A stretch of 41,628 nucleotides of DNA from assembly GCA_005778405.1 (NCBI GenBank), contig SXOA01000049.1, positions 1-41,628 on the forward strand. The letters are read 5' to 3'. Origin of the DNA: Planctomycetaceae bacterium. GTDB lineage: Bacteria > Planctomycetota > Planctomycetia > Pirellulales > Pirellulaceae. Positions 26,895-34,605 of this stretch are shown here, in pieces. The notes under the pieces are model-generated. The model saw only the letters and a program-made list of their open reading frames with translations. It made no database searches and was not told the origin of the DNA. Both the position numbers and the translations under genes were made by a program. Position 1 is the stretch's first letter, and each line of letters begins with the position of its first letter.

Positions 26895-28000
26895 TACTTC
26901 CCCTGCATCTGCTGAAGCTGCGGGGCCTCGAACATTTGTACCCAAAAGGCGGCCATGCTCAAGGCGTTGAGGCAGAAATGGACGACGATGCTCGGCAGGA
27001 TACGGTGCGTCCGCTGATAAATGTAACCCAGGCCGAGCGCGAGAAAGGTCAGCGGAATCCAGGCCAGACCGTGCGAGATGTGCATCAAGGCAAAAATGAT
27101 CGAGCTGAAACAAATCGGCAGCCACTGTTTCCAGGCAGGAGGGGGCAAGTCGTCCAGGAACACCAACGGCGCCAGCGGTTCGAAGGCGGAAGCCGGTGAA
27201 GCGTACGGATTGGCGGGATCAATCCACTGAATCTCCGCGGGTCGCTCGGGTACCGGCGGCAGAAACGTAATCCCGTCCGCGGGTGCTGGCAGTCCTCCGT
27301 TCTCGAAGACATTGGGATGCGAGGGGGCCAATCCGCCAAACAGAATATGCAGGGAATTGCCGGTATACGTCACCAGTTTTTCCAGCCATCCCTGGAGCAG
27401 CACACGAAAGGCCCACTCTTCGGAAAGCGGTGCCAAGATGGCCGCCGAAACGCAGAGCAAGGCAAAGAGTTGCAGATCCGGAGTGTTCGTCATCATCTCA
27501 ATCAGCGGATGCTTGTACGGCTCAAGCTGCGTTAACAGGCCCTGAATCGCAAAAACAATCGGAGCCAACATGCAGAACGCGGCGAGGCCAATGCAGATGT
27601 CACGCCCCGCTTCTTTCGGCACGATCCCCATGTCCCGCCAGGTGCAGCCTGTCCGCAGCATGATGATCGGGGTAACGATGAGCATCGTGGCGACCTTCAT
27701 GGCTCCGTCCGCCAGAATGGCCAGCATGTTCTGCTGCAACGTGAAGGGCTCCTTTTCGATCCCGGGTCCGCTTGCGGCGCCAAACTGCCCCTTCAGCAAA
27801 TAGCTGGAAACCACGATCGAGAGGCACAGCACCAGGATCATCAGGCCCAAATCAACCAGCCCCCACGGCACCTGCCGCCGCGGCTCGTACGCCAATAGCG
27901 GCTGGCCGCGGGACATTTTTACCAGCGCCAGAATCCACAGGATGAAAAAACCGAGGATGACGGCAATCGCGACCAGGCCAATGAACGGAGCGACAATCAT
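26894..28000 (-). CDS. CPBP-family intramembrane metalloprotease (CAAX/ABI type)
   Basis: A 368-residue polytopic membrane protein, helices at ~5-28, 47-68, 95-115, 134-155, 177-195 and around 295-350. The Abi/CPBP (Rce1-like) signature is intact: SEEWAFR with Glu194, Glu195 and Arg199; FALMH with His307; and HFCLN with His341 and Asn345. These residues form the zinc or glutamate catalytic centre in Rce1-like proteases. Between motif 1 and motif 2 is an unusually long Pro/Ala-rich hydrophilic loop (residues ~222-288), which most family members lack. Known bacterial members process peptides, serve as bacteriocin immunity proteins or anchor proteins; the substrate here is unknown. It is preceded by pgsA on the same strand with 24 bp between, suggesting co-transcription. 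Confidence 0.9.
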   Translation of the reverse strand: MIVAPFIGLVAIAVILGFFILWILALVKMSRGQPLLAYEPRRQVPWGLVDLGLMILVLCLSIVVSSYLLKGQFGAASGPGIEKEPFTLQQNMLAILADGAMKVATMLIVTPIIMLRTGCTWRDMGIVPKEAGRDICIGLAAFCMLAPIVFAIQGLLTQLEPYKHPLIEMMTNTPDLQLFALLCVSAAILAPLSEEWAFRVLLQGWLEKLVTYTGNSLHILFGGLAPSHPNVFENGGLPAPADGITFLPPVPERPAEIQWIDPANPYASPASAFEPLAPLVFLDDLPPPAWKQWLPICFSSIIFALMHISHGLAWIPLTFLALGLGYIYQRTHRILPSIVVHFCLNALSMAAFWVQMFEAPQLQQMQGK

Positions 28001-28024
28001 GGACTCATTCTAACGTCAGGGCGG

Positions 28025-28618
28025 CTACTTTCGCAGCGTCTTGGCCGCGAGGAAGACATATTCCAGCCCGCTATATACCGTCGAGATTACCGCCAGCCAT
28101 GCGGAGAGGTGCAGAGTCCAGTAGAGCCAGCCATTTTCCGCGGCAGAAACTTTGGATCCGCCTTGCCCGTACATCAACACTACCAGGCTGGCCCCGACCG
28201 CCAGACATTGAAAGACCATCTTCAGTTTGCCCGCCATCTTGGCGGAGAAGTCACCCCCTCCTTGTTCGACCATCGTCCGGAGCACGGTGACCAGCATCTC
28301 CCGCCCCATCACCACCACGGCCATCCAAGCATAGATTCCGGAGTCCTTTTCCGCAGCCAGGAAGATGAACGTGCCGCAGATCAGGATTTTATCCACGAAC
28401 GGATCGAAGACCCGGCCCAGCTTGGTGACCTGTTTGTACTTGCGCGCCCACCAGCCATCCACCCAATCCGTCCCCGCCGCGATGGCAAAGACAATGAGCG
28501 CCGGCAGATAGAATTGCAGCGGAATCAAGACGAACACCGCAATCGAAAGCGCGAGCCGCGCCGCGGTGAGCTGATTGGGGACGTTGAAGACGACGTTTTC
28601 AGGATTGGGAGTAGCCAT
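28025..28618 (-). CDS. pgsA: CDP-diacylglycerol--glycerol-3-phosphate 3-phosphatidyltransferase (PgsA-like)
   Basis: A 197-residue inner-membrane enzyme of the CDP-alcohol phosphatidyltransferase family, the usual size for PgsA. The full signature D-X2-DG-X2-AR-X8-G-X3-D-X3-D is present: Asp51, Asp54, Gly55, Ala58, Arg59, Gly68, Asp72 and Asp76. Several membrane helices flank it. PgsA makes phosphatidylglycerophosphate, the first step toward phosphatidylglycerol and cardiolipin. The ATG at 28618 is chosen because the conserved VPNQLTAARL follows; an upstream ATG lies in a repeat. PgsA is preferred over a choline or inositol transferase from the NQLTAARL start and size, but the substrate is not proved. 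It is 24 bp upstream of the protease gene. Confidence 0.88.
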   Translation of the reverse strand: MATPNPENVVFNVPNQLTAARLALSIAVFVLIPLQFYLPALIVFAIAAGTDWVDGWWARKYKQVTKLGRVFDPFVDKILICGTFIFLAAEKDSGIYAWMAVVVMGREMLVTVLRTMVEQGGGDFSAKMAGKLKMVFQCLAVGASLVVLMYGQGGSKVSAAENGWLYWTLHLSAWLAVISTVYSGLEYVFLAAKTLRK

Positions 28619-28649
28619 GCCCGTAGGATAGTGGGCCGGGCCAATAGAT

Positions 28650-28705
28650 AGTAGCCGGCACACTCCGTGTGCTGGCATGTCCGCTCACGGAGTGAGCGGA
28701 CTACT
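28650..28705. repeat. 56-bp double-hairpin dispersed element, copy B
   Basis: AGTAG, hairpin centred on CACACTCCGTGTG, CATGT, hairpin centred on CTCACGGAGTGAG, CTACT. It is in inverse orientation to copy A (10947-11002) and agrees with it at 50 of 56 positions; the differences largely spare the stems. It lies in the gap between lpxA and pgsA, both on the minus strand. Confidence 0.85.
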
Positions 28706-28733
28706 TTTCCTAACGCGGAGCGTGAGGAATACC

Positions 28734-29630
28734 TTACGCCGCATCGGCCTTTCGCCCAGGAGATTCTTCGCCAATCTCATCCGCGGTGGCCGGATCGGCA
28801 ATCTTAAGCAACGCCTTGCGGCTGATGCGGCGCTCTTGCACGAAGCCCCGTTTGCCGGTTTTGAGGAACTCGTGATAGAGTGCGGCGGGGCCGGTGGTGA
28901 AGTCGCGAGCAAGCTGCTCCAGGACCTCGCTCCAGCGAAGTCCCTGGCGATAGATGACGCGGTAGGCCGCCTTGAGTTGCAGCATGTCGTCCGCGGTGAA
29001 GCCGTTGCGGCGGAGGCCGATTTGATTGAGTCCGATGATCTGAGCCTGGGCTCCTTCGACCAACAGGTAATGCGGCACATCCTGGGTGATGCGGGTCTGG
29101 GCCCCCACCATCACGAAGCGGCCGATGCGGCAGAATTGATGGATGCCGACCCCCCCGCCGACATAAGCCCGGTCGTCCACTTGCACGTGGCCGCCCAGCA
29201 TGACGTTGTTGACCAGCACCACGTTGTTTCCCACTTGGCAGTCGTGGGCGACGTGGGCGGCGACCATAATCAGGTTGTTGCTGCCGATCTTGGTCACCGC
29301 TTCATTGGCATAGCCCCGGTGCAGAGTGGCGTTTTCGCGGATGCGATTGTTCTCGCCAATCACGAGCATTCCGCCGGGGTCCATCCTCTGCAAATGCTGG
29401 GCGGATCCCCCCAGGACGGCCCCCTCGCCAATTTCGTTCCCGCTGCCGAGAACTGTGCGGCTTTTGATGACCACGCGCGCATCCAACCGGCAGCCGTCGC
29501 CGATAATGACGCCGGGTTCAACGATGGCGAATGGTCCAACATGGACGTCGCTCCCCAACTGCGCGGAGGGGTCGACAATTGCGGTGGGATGAATGTAGGG
29601 CACAGTTTGGGTCTCACGTGGCAAGACCAT
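28734..29630 (-). CDS. lpxA: UDP-N-acetylglucosamine O-acyltransferase (LpxA)
   Basis: A 298-residue cytosolic acyltransferase, first enzyme of lipid A synthesis, using acyl-ACP and UDP-GlcNAc. The N-terminal two thirds form the left-handed beta-helix of hexapeptide repeats (IHPTAIVDPSAQLG onward). MVAAHVAHDC contains His126 and His129; His129 matches the catalytic His125 of the E. coli enzyme. GIHQFCRIGRFVMVGA and ITQDVPHY also match the family. Compared with ~262 residues in E. coli it is longer, mostly by a C-terminal tail. The ATG at 29630 follows AAGG closely; a GTG at codon 10 is an alternative. It supports a Gram-negative-type outer membrane in this organism. The other lpx genes are not in the window. 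Confidence 0.92.
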   Translation of the reverse strand: MVLPRETQTVPYIHPTAIVDPSAQLGSDVHVGPFAIVEPGVIIGDGCRLDARVVIKSRTVLGSGNEIGEGAVLGGSAQHLQRMDPGGMLVIGENNRIRENATLHRGYANEAVTKIGSNNLIMVAAHVAHDCQVGNNVVLVNNVMLGGHVQVDDRAYVGGGVGIHQFCRIGRFVMVGAQTRITQDVPHYLLVEGAQAQIIGLNQIGLRRNGFTADDMLQLKAAYRVIYRQGLRWSEVLEQLARDFTTGPAALYHEFLKTGKRGFVQERRISRKALLKIADPATADEIGEESPGRKADAA

Positions 29631-29819
29631 CCTTGGTCCGCCGGGCTCGTGGAAATGGCCAAATCCTTTGACCGCCTGGCCCGCGCAGGGTGTGCCTGAT
29701 GCGGGCAGAGGGGATTATCGCCATTTTGCCAATCGTGTCGATGCCGAAAAATTGGAGTGTGCTAGCGGCGTTTCGCTCCCCCCTCTGGCTGGCGCGTCGG
29801 GTTAGTAAGATGAAGCACG

Positions 29820-30386
29820 ATGCCTCTCTTTGATCGTCAAAAATGGGACGCGAAATACTCCGCTGCGGAAGCGGTGCCGCGCGAGCCGTCGGCAGTGCTT
29901 CGTTCACTGGATGCGCTGTTGCCCAAGAGCGGCCGCGCGCTGGATGTGGCCGGAGGAGCGGGGCGGAATGGCATATGGCTGGCGCAGCGGGGACTGGATG
30001 TGACGATTGCGGATGTTTCGCCGCAAGGACTGGCGCTCGCGGAACAGCGAGCGTTGGAAGCGGGAGTGAAACTCGCGCCGCTATGTACCGATTTGGAGGA
30101 CGCACCGTTTCCCCCCGGTCCCTGGGATCTCATTCTGTCCGTTTGCTATCTCTGGCGACCTCTGTTTGGCGTCTATCCGCAAGTGCTAGCGCCGGGTGGA
30201 TTGCTGGTGATCATCCAGCCGACGAAGCAGAACCTGGAGCGCCACCCCAAGCCACTGGCGGGGTTTCTGCTCAGCGATGGCGAACTGCCGAGCCTGGTGA
30301 GCGGGCTGGAAATCGTGCATTACCAAGAAGGTTGGCAAGCCGACGGCCGGCATGATGCTGTCGTCGTGGCGAGGCGGGCTCGCTAA
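29820..30386 (+). CDS. class I SAM-dependent methyltransferase (TehB-like)
   Basis: A 188-residue methyltransferase. Motif I DVAGGAGRNG lies at residues 42-51, with a following acidic strand TIADVSPQGL. A later strand, WDLILSVCYL, and the motif-like LAPGGLLVIIQ near residue 120-130 complete the Rossmann fold. Length is short but typical of TehB/UbiE-like proteins. The substrate cannot be told; the closest-looking family is tellurite-resistance TehB. The gene ends 4 nt inside the end of the convergent anti-sigma gene, whose stop codon shares CTAA with this one (30383-30386). No operon partner is evident. Confidence 0.88.
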   Translation: MPLFDRQKWDAKYSAAEAVPREPSAVLRSLDALLPKSGRALDVAGGAGRNGIWLAQRGLDVTIADVSPQGLALAEQRALEAGVKLAPLCTDLEDAPFPPGPWDLILSVCYLWRPLFGVYPQVLAPGGLLVIIQPTKQNLERHPKPLAGFLLSDGELPSLVSGLEIVHYQEGWQADGRHDAVVVARRAR

Positions 30387-31204
30387 CCAATCGGCTGGCG
30401 GGGAACGAACTGGTCGAGAGTGGTCCCCGAGTTATCCGGCACGGCGATAATGTAGAGAATTCGGTCTTGCTGCCAGGCACCGACATTCCAGCCACCAGAA
30501 ATACCGGGGACGGTGGAGTACGGCGTGGCGCTTACGGGATATTCCCTAGACGTGGGAATCGCGAGCACAGTGGCATTGCTCCCTCCACCACGCAACTTCA
30601 CCGAGTAAGCCGTGACAGGTCCTTGCCTGGAGGTGATGGAACTGCTGCCGGTTACCGACCCCAACACTCCACGGGGGAGAACCACGGTCTTGGTTGGCTT
30701 CGTCATGGTTTTCACGTCCACGCTTTGCAGCCAATCTTGAACCTGACTTGCCAGTTGGTCTCGAGTAATGGGTTGTTCATTGCGGGTCAGCGACTGAATG
30801 CCCCAAACCCCAAGCAGGACCAACGCCGCCATGCTCGCGAGACTGCCCACGACCGTTGTGGAGAACCAGCGGCGACTTTTTTTCGCGGGCACAACTTGAA
30901 TGTTGGCCGCTGACGAATCCTCGCGCACGGCCTGCTGGACACCGGCCAGCGGCTGGGCCTGTGCGGCTTGGACGGCTGCGAGCAAACGGGCTTCTAGTCC
31001 TACGGGCAAAACGACATCCTGCATCGCGCCACGGATCACTCGGCCATCTTGCTGGCTGTGCTCAAATTGCGCACGGACTTCCGCACGATCGCGACAGGCT
31101 GCCTGCAACTCCGCCAGATCGGCGGCGTGCTCGGGCAAGAACAGATCATCGCTGTCGGGCCGACAGGCGTCCATCTGTTCGCGAATTGTGGGGCGCTGGT
31201 TCAT
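30383..31204 (-). CDS. probable anti-sigma factor (single membrane helix) partner of the ECF sigma
   Basis: A 273-residue protein. Residues ~1-105 are cytosolic and helical (EHAADLAELQAACRDRAEVRAQF), with no zinc-binding HxxxCxxC motif. Residues ~112-135 form one membrane helix (TTVVGSLASMAALVLLGVWGI), and the rest is periplasmic, ending in a beta-rich WNVGAWQQDRILYIIAV. Position directly downstream of an ECF sigma gene on the same strand, 57 bp away, with one helix and a sensor domain, is the usual arrangement of an anti-sigma factor. The gene is named by context; without a ZAS motif the assignment is moderate. Confidence 0.72.
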   Translation of the reverse strand: MNQRPTIREQMDACRPDSDDLFLPEHAADLAELQAACRDRAEVRAQFEHSQQDGRVIRGAMQDVVLPVGLEARLLAAVQAAQAQPLAGVQQAVREDSSAANIQVVPAKKSRRWFSTTVVGSLASMAALVLLGVWGIQSLTRNEQPITRDQLASQVQDWLQSVDVKTMTKPTKTVVLPRGVLGSVTGSSSITSRQGPVTAYSVKLRGGGSNATVLAIPTSREYPVSATPYSTVPGISGGWNVGAWQQDRILYIIAVPDNSGTTLDQFVPRQPIG

Positions 31205-31261
31205 TTCTGTTGCAACGTCTCATTCTCTCGTTTCAAATCACAAATCTCAGATTTCGGATCC

Positions 31262-31900
31262 TCAACCTACAGCCGTCGTTCGCCGGGCACGTTTCACTTC
31301 GCGCTCCTCGTCTGCCGCGCTGAGCCGTTCTCGCAGCTTTTGCTTGGCCCGCGAAAGTCGGCTCATGACCGTGCCGATGGGAACCTCTAGCTCGTCCGCA
31401 ATCTGCTTATATGTTAATTCCTCAAAGTAGAACATGAGCAAAATCAGCCGCAGGTCTTCGTGCAAGTCACCCAGGACCCGCTGCAAGTCTTCGGCATCCA
31501 CCACGTTCAGTTCGGCCACCGGCTGCGGCACATCGGCCATGTCCAGGTCCGCCAGGGTGCTGGACATGGGGAACCGCTTCCGCCGCCATTTCAGGTAGCA
31601 ACTCCGCAAAATCGCAAACAGCCAGCCAGCCGCCCGTTCCGCCTCCCGAAGCTGGTGCAGCTTCTGCTGGGCAATCAGGAAGGCCTGCTGGGTCAAATCC
31701 TCCGCGTCCGCCGCCATACCCGTCAGCCGGTATGCGTACCGGTAGAGGGGAGCGTGGTGAGCGGCGATCAGCCCGGCTATGTCCACGACCGACCCAGCCG
31801 GCACTGACAAAGGAGTCAGTGTCTCTGGCACATTCGGTTGTGGGGTGTGTCCCACCCGACCATCCGGGGGAAGGTCAGGCGGGTGCTCTTTGCTGGGCAT
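31262..31900 (-). CDS. ECF-subfamily RNA polymerase sigma factor
   Basis: A 212-residue extracytoplasmic-function sigma factor. A Pro-rich N-terminal tail (~1-35) precedes region 2 (residues ~45-110, YRYAYRLTGMAADAEDLTQQAF, then AAGWLFAILRSCYLKWRRKR), and region 4 (~150-200, LILLMFYFEELTYKQIADEL and GTVMSRLSRAKQKLRERL) recognises the -35 element. It is a normal length apart from the added N-terminus. The anti-sigma gene follows after 57 bp, which contain an imperfect palindrome (AAATCTCAGATTT). These pairs usually respond to envelope signals; the signal and regulon are unknown. The start is the ATG at 31900. Confidence 0.93.
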   Translation of the reverse strand: MPSKEHPPDLPPDGRVGHTPQPNVPETLTPLSVPAGSVVDIAGLIAAHHAPLYRYAYRLTGMAADAEDLTQQAFLIAQQKLHQLREAERAAGWLFAILRSCYLKWRRKRFPMSSTLADLDMADVPQPVAELNVVDAEDLQRVLGDLHEDLRLILLMFYFEELTYKQIADELEVPIGTVMSRLSRAKQKLRERLSAADEEREVKRARRTTAVG

Positions 31901-32218
31901 GAACCCTGTCCCTGCTGGTAGAACCGCTGTAGCAACGGATTATTCCCGAAATTTGTCGGAAAGTCATGCGGATTCGGCGTAAATTGGCGAGAAAACTGGC
32001 CGTAACTCCTTTGCGGGCAGCAACCTATGACCTAAACTCTTTCAATTCCAATTTGTCGGGACGAATTAGGAAGCTGCCTCAATTTCGCCAAGTTTTTTGA
32101 CAAGGTGGGAATATCCACGGGCCGACTCGGCTCCTAACTCATAGCGAAACTGACAATGCAGGAGCGTCCTGCTGTCGAATATTCTGTTTTTTGGCGTTTG
32201 CCAAGAGGAAGAGAAACC
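31901..32218. other. divergent intergenic region between the ECF sigma gene and the PKAEE lipoprotein gene
   Basis: This 318-bp gap should hold the promoters of both genes. I see a TTGACA hexamer at 32097-32102 on the plus strand but no -10 box at a normal distance, and the ribosome binding site GAGGAAGAG before 32219. An ECF autoregulatory promoter cannot be placed with confidence. Confidence 0.45.
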
Positions 32219-32578
32219 ATGAAGAAGTTGTTTGCTTTGATGGCTGTTGCTGGCCTCGGACTGACCGTAATCGGCTGCGGCGAAGCACCTAAGGCCAAGC
32301 CGGCTCCTACCCCTGTCGTCAAGACTGACGAGCCCAAGGCTGAGGAACCGAAGGCCGAAGAACCGAAGGCCGAAGAACCGAAGGCCGAAGAACCGAAGGC
32401 CGAAGAACCGAAGGCCGAAGAACCGAAGGCCGAAGAACCGAAGGCCGAAGAACCGAAGGCCGAAGAACCCAAGAAGGAAGAGCCCAAGGCTGAAGAGCCC
32501 AAGGCTGAAGAACCGAAGGCTGAAGAACCGAAGGCTGAAGAACCCAAGGCTGAAGAACCCAAGGCTGAAGACAAGTAG
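32219..32578 (+). CDS. small lipoprotein made of PKAEE tandem repeats
   Basis: A 119-residue lipoprotein. The signal peptide ends in VIGC with Cys20 as the lipid attachment site. After a short Pro-rich spacer (~22-38) come 16 PKAEE-type pentads (residues ~39-118), nine PKAEE, one PKKEE, five PKAEE and a final PKAED. The protein should be an extended, charged rod rather than a folded domain, maybe an envelope spacer. The ATG has GAGGAAGAG upstream. Eight of the pentads are encoded by identical 15-bp units, so the length probably varies between strains. A strong rho-independent terminator follows at 32640-32683. Confidence 0.85.
   Translation: MKKLFALMAVAGLGLTVIGCGEAPKAKPAPTPVVKTDEPKAEEPKAEEPKAEEPKAEEPKAEEPKAEEPKAEEPKAEEPKAEEPKKEEPKAEEPKAEEPKAEEPKAEEPKAEEPKAEDK
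32333..32572 (+). repeat. 15-bp tandem repeat, 16 units
   Basis: The unit is CCGAAGGCCGAAGAA or close variants, each encoding PKAEE. Units at 32348 through 32453 are eight identical copies; later units use GCT for Ala, and one at 32468 encodes PKKEE. The homogeneous block indicates recent expansion by slippage or recombination. Confidence 0.95.
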
Positions 32579-32639
32579 TTCCCTTCGCGGCATCCTTCAG
32601 CTTCGCTGAAGCTGCGACGTGAATACCTGAACCATCCAG

Positions 32640-32683
32640 CGGGGAGGAGAGATCATCGGTCTCTGCTCCCCGTTTTGCGTTTC
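32640..32683 (+). terminator. rho-independent terminator after the PKAEE lipoprotein gene
   Basis: A stem of 12 paired bases with one mismatch joins 32640-32652 (CGGGGAGGAGAGA) with 32660-32672 (TCTCTGCTCCCCG) around a 7-nt loop, followed by TTTTGCGTTTC. It ends just before the convergent UbiD-like gene, which ends at 32719. A smaller hairpin, CTTCAGCTTCGCTGAAG, lies at about 32595-32611. Confidence 0.85.
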
Positions 32684-32718
32684 TTGGGCCACTCACCGAA
32701 CGGCAAGGAAGATGTCCG

Positions 32719-34572
32719 CTACAGCCACCTCGCTAGCGCCCCGCCCCGCGCCGCTAGAGCATCAATTCTCTTGGCCACCTTTGGATCGGGAATGAGCGGC
32801 GGAGCATGGTGCGGCTTGATGCGGGCGTCGATAAGGAGCGGGCCGGTGCAGCCCCAGTGCTTCTGCTCGGTGAATTCCCCGAAGCCGTGGATGTTGACGG
32901 CGGGGTTGCTACGGGTGAATGTGACCCAGAGGAAGTTGCCCAACGTGCGGGCGGTGAATTCGCTGTCGTCGACAAGAACGAAGAGGGGGATTGCGGATTG
33001 CGGATTGCAGATTGCAGAATCTTGAACATCAATCTTCAACCTGCAATCCGCGATCTGCAATCCTCCCCCTTCCAATGCCACCACTCCCGGCAGGCACATC
33101 CGCGGATTCTTCATCCCCTCCGGCAGCCGCAAGTCGCTGGGCAGTTCGGTGGCCAGAGTGCGGATCGATTTTCCTGCCGCGGCGATGACGACTTTAGAGC
33201 CTCTGTTGAGGCCGTCGCCGCTGTAGTCGAGGGTGTCGATGGTGGTGCGGGTGTGAAAGTGCAAGTCGCGCCTCCAGTCGACCCGCTCCAGCAGGTGCCG
33301 AAAGAAGGCCGGAATGTCGTTCAATTCCAGCCCGGAATTATCGAAGTGGTTCACGATCAGCAGATACTTGGCCAACGACATTTGTCCTTGTCCCAAGATT
33401 GCGCTCGCCTGCGTCAACAGTTCTTGCGGCCGGCCAACACTTTGATACGGCGTATACCGCTCACTTCCAATGGCCAGGAGCAGCGGATGAACGCCGGCGG
33501 CATCGACGGCATTCACGGCCTTCACTCCTGGAATCACCGTGGGAATGACCGGTCCCGTCAATTCATGGATGAGCTGGCCGAAGGTGGTGTCCTCCTGCGG
33601 CGGGCGGCCGACGACGGTGAAGGGCCAGACGGCGTCTTCACGGCAATAGACTTTCTCGACCTGGAGCACAGGAAAGTCGTGAGCCAGGCTGTAATAGCCC
33701 AGATGGTCTCCGAACGGCCCTTCCGGCAGCTGTTTGCCGGAGATCACGGTGCCGCTGATGCAGAAGTCGGCGTCGGCATAGATTGGTAGGTCGTCGCCCC
33801 GGCAAATCATGGGGATGCGATGGCCGGCCAAGGCCCCGGCGAAGGTCAACTCGCTCATTCCTTCCGGCAGCGGCATTACCGCGGCCAGCGACATCGCCGG
33901 ATGGCCGCCGACAAAGATATTCACCCGCAGCGGCCGCCCCGCTTGCACCGCGGCAGTGTGATGCACGCCGATTCCCCGATGAATCTGATAATGCAGCCCG
34001 ATTTCCTCGTCCGGCTGGTACGACCCGCCGGAAAGCTGCACGCGGTACATTCCCAGATTCGATTTCGCCAGGCCGGGCTGCGAAACGTCTTCGGTATAAA
34101 CCTGCGGCAGGGTGATGAAAGCCCCGCCGTCCCCCGGCCAGGAGAAAAGCTGCGGCAAGTCGCCGATGCGAATCTGCTTTCCCAGGATCGGGCCGCGACT
34201 TACCCGCTTTGGTTGCATCCGCCAGGCGGTGAGCGGCGCGGCGAGATACCGCGTTGGCTGCCGGAAGAAAGCAGTCGGATCAATCTTCAGCTCGATCGCC
34301 CGGCGGACCCGCTCGTACGTGTGGCGAAAGAGATAACGGGCCCTCTCCAGCGTGCCAAACAGGTTGCTCACCATCGGAAAGCGGCAGCCATTTATCTTGG
34401 CGAAGAAGATCGCCGGCCCCCCTGCCGCATACACCCGCCGCTGAATCTCCGCCGCCTCCAGCCGCGGGTCGATCTCCTCCTCCAGCCGCACGACATGCCC
34501 AGCCTTCTCCAGGTCAAGCAAATGGCGGCGGAGTGAAAACATGCAGGAGAATCTCGAAGATGATATGCTCAT
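32719..34572 (-). CDS. UbiD-family (prenylated-FMN) decarboxylase with an in-frame repeat insertion
   Basis: A 617-residue protein of the UbiD/MqnP-type decarboxylase family, which removes carboxyl groups from aromatic or unsaturated acids with prenylated FMN. The conserved PEGPFGDHLGYY block holds the active-site Glu region. Other family segments are LRRHLLDLEKAGHVVRL, AAGGPAIFFAKI and the late LFVLVDD and NPAVNIHGFG. Members are usually ~490-600 residues. Residues 504-526 are encoded by a 23-bp-armed inverted repeat that interrupts the stretch between VVALEGGG and LFVLVDD. The start at 34572 abuts a half-copy of the dispersed repeat; Met11 (34542) is an alternative and fits the family start better. 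The substrate is not evident and no UbiX-like gene is nearby. Confidence 0.9.
   Translation of the reverse strand: MSISSSRFSCMFSLRRHLLDLEKAGHVVRLEEEIDPRLEAAEIQRRVYAAGGPAIFFAKINGCRFPMVSNLFGTLERARYLFRHTYERVRRAIELKIDPTAFFRQPTRYLAAPLTAWRMQPKRVSRGPILGKQIRIGDLPQLFSWPGDGGAFITLPQVYTEDVSQPGLAKSNLGMYRVQLSGGSYQPDEEIGLHYQIHRGIGVHHTAAVQAGRPLRVNIFVGGHPAMSLAAVMPLPEGMSELTFAGALAGHRIPMICRGDDLPIYADADFCISGTVISGKQLPEGPFGDHLGYYSLAHDFPVLQVEKVYCREDAVWPFTVVGRPPQEDTTFGQLIHELTGPVIPTVIPGVKAVNAVDAAGVHPLLLAIGSERYTPYQSVGRPQELLTQASAILGQGQMSLAKYLLIVNHFDNSGLELNDIPAFFRHLLERVDWRRDLHFHTRTTIDTLDYSGDGLNRGSKVVIAAAGKSIRTLATELPSDLRLPEGMKNPRMCLPGVVALEGGGLQIADCRLKIDVQDSAICNPQSAIPLFVLVDDSEFTARTLGNFLWVTFTRSNPAVNIHGFGEFTEQKHWGCTGPLLIDARIKPHHAPPLIPDPKVAKRIDALAARGGALARWL
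32995..33063. repeat. inverted repeat inserted in frame in the UbiD-like gene
   Basis: Arms at 32995-33017 and 33041-33063 are reverse complements at 20 of 23 positions, with units GGATTGC and GATTGCAG. The spacer is 23 nt. Translated in the gene frame, it gives LQIADCRLKID and SAICNPQSAI, which do not look like UbiD-family sequence. The frame stays open on both sides. Confidence 0.8.
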
Positions 34573-34600
34573 AGTAGTCCGCTCACTCCGTGTGCGGACA
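34573..34600. repeat. half copy of the 56-bp double-hairpin element, copy C
   Basis: AGTAG followed by a 21-nt hairpin TCCGCTCACTCCGTGTGCGG and ACA matches the first hairpin of copy A and B; the second hairpin and CTACT are missing. It lies between the divergent start sites of the UbiD-like gene (34572) and the hypothetical gene at 34606. Confidence 0.75.
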
Positions 34601-34605
34601 GGGGA

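Noticed and set aside
28677..29699. Long plus-strand frame opposite lpxA
   Set aside because: The minus strand carries full LpxA hexapeptide repeats with the catalytic His, so the plus frame is a shadow.
32097..32125. TTGACA-based promoter before the PKAEE gene
   Set aside because: No -10 box at 15-19 bp spacing.
32341..32572. CRISPR-like array
   Set aside because: The repeats are contiguous 15-bp units with no spacers and are in frame in a protein gene.
32134..32574. Minus-strand frame of repeated FGSSA units opposite the PKAEE gene
   Set aside because: It is the antisense reading of the 15-bp repeat; the plus strand has a signal peptide, lipobox and ribosome binding site.
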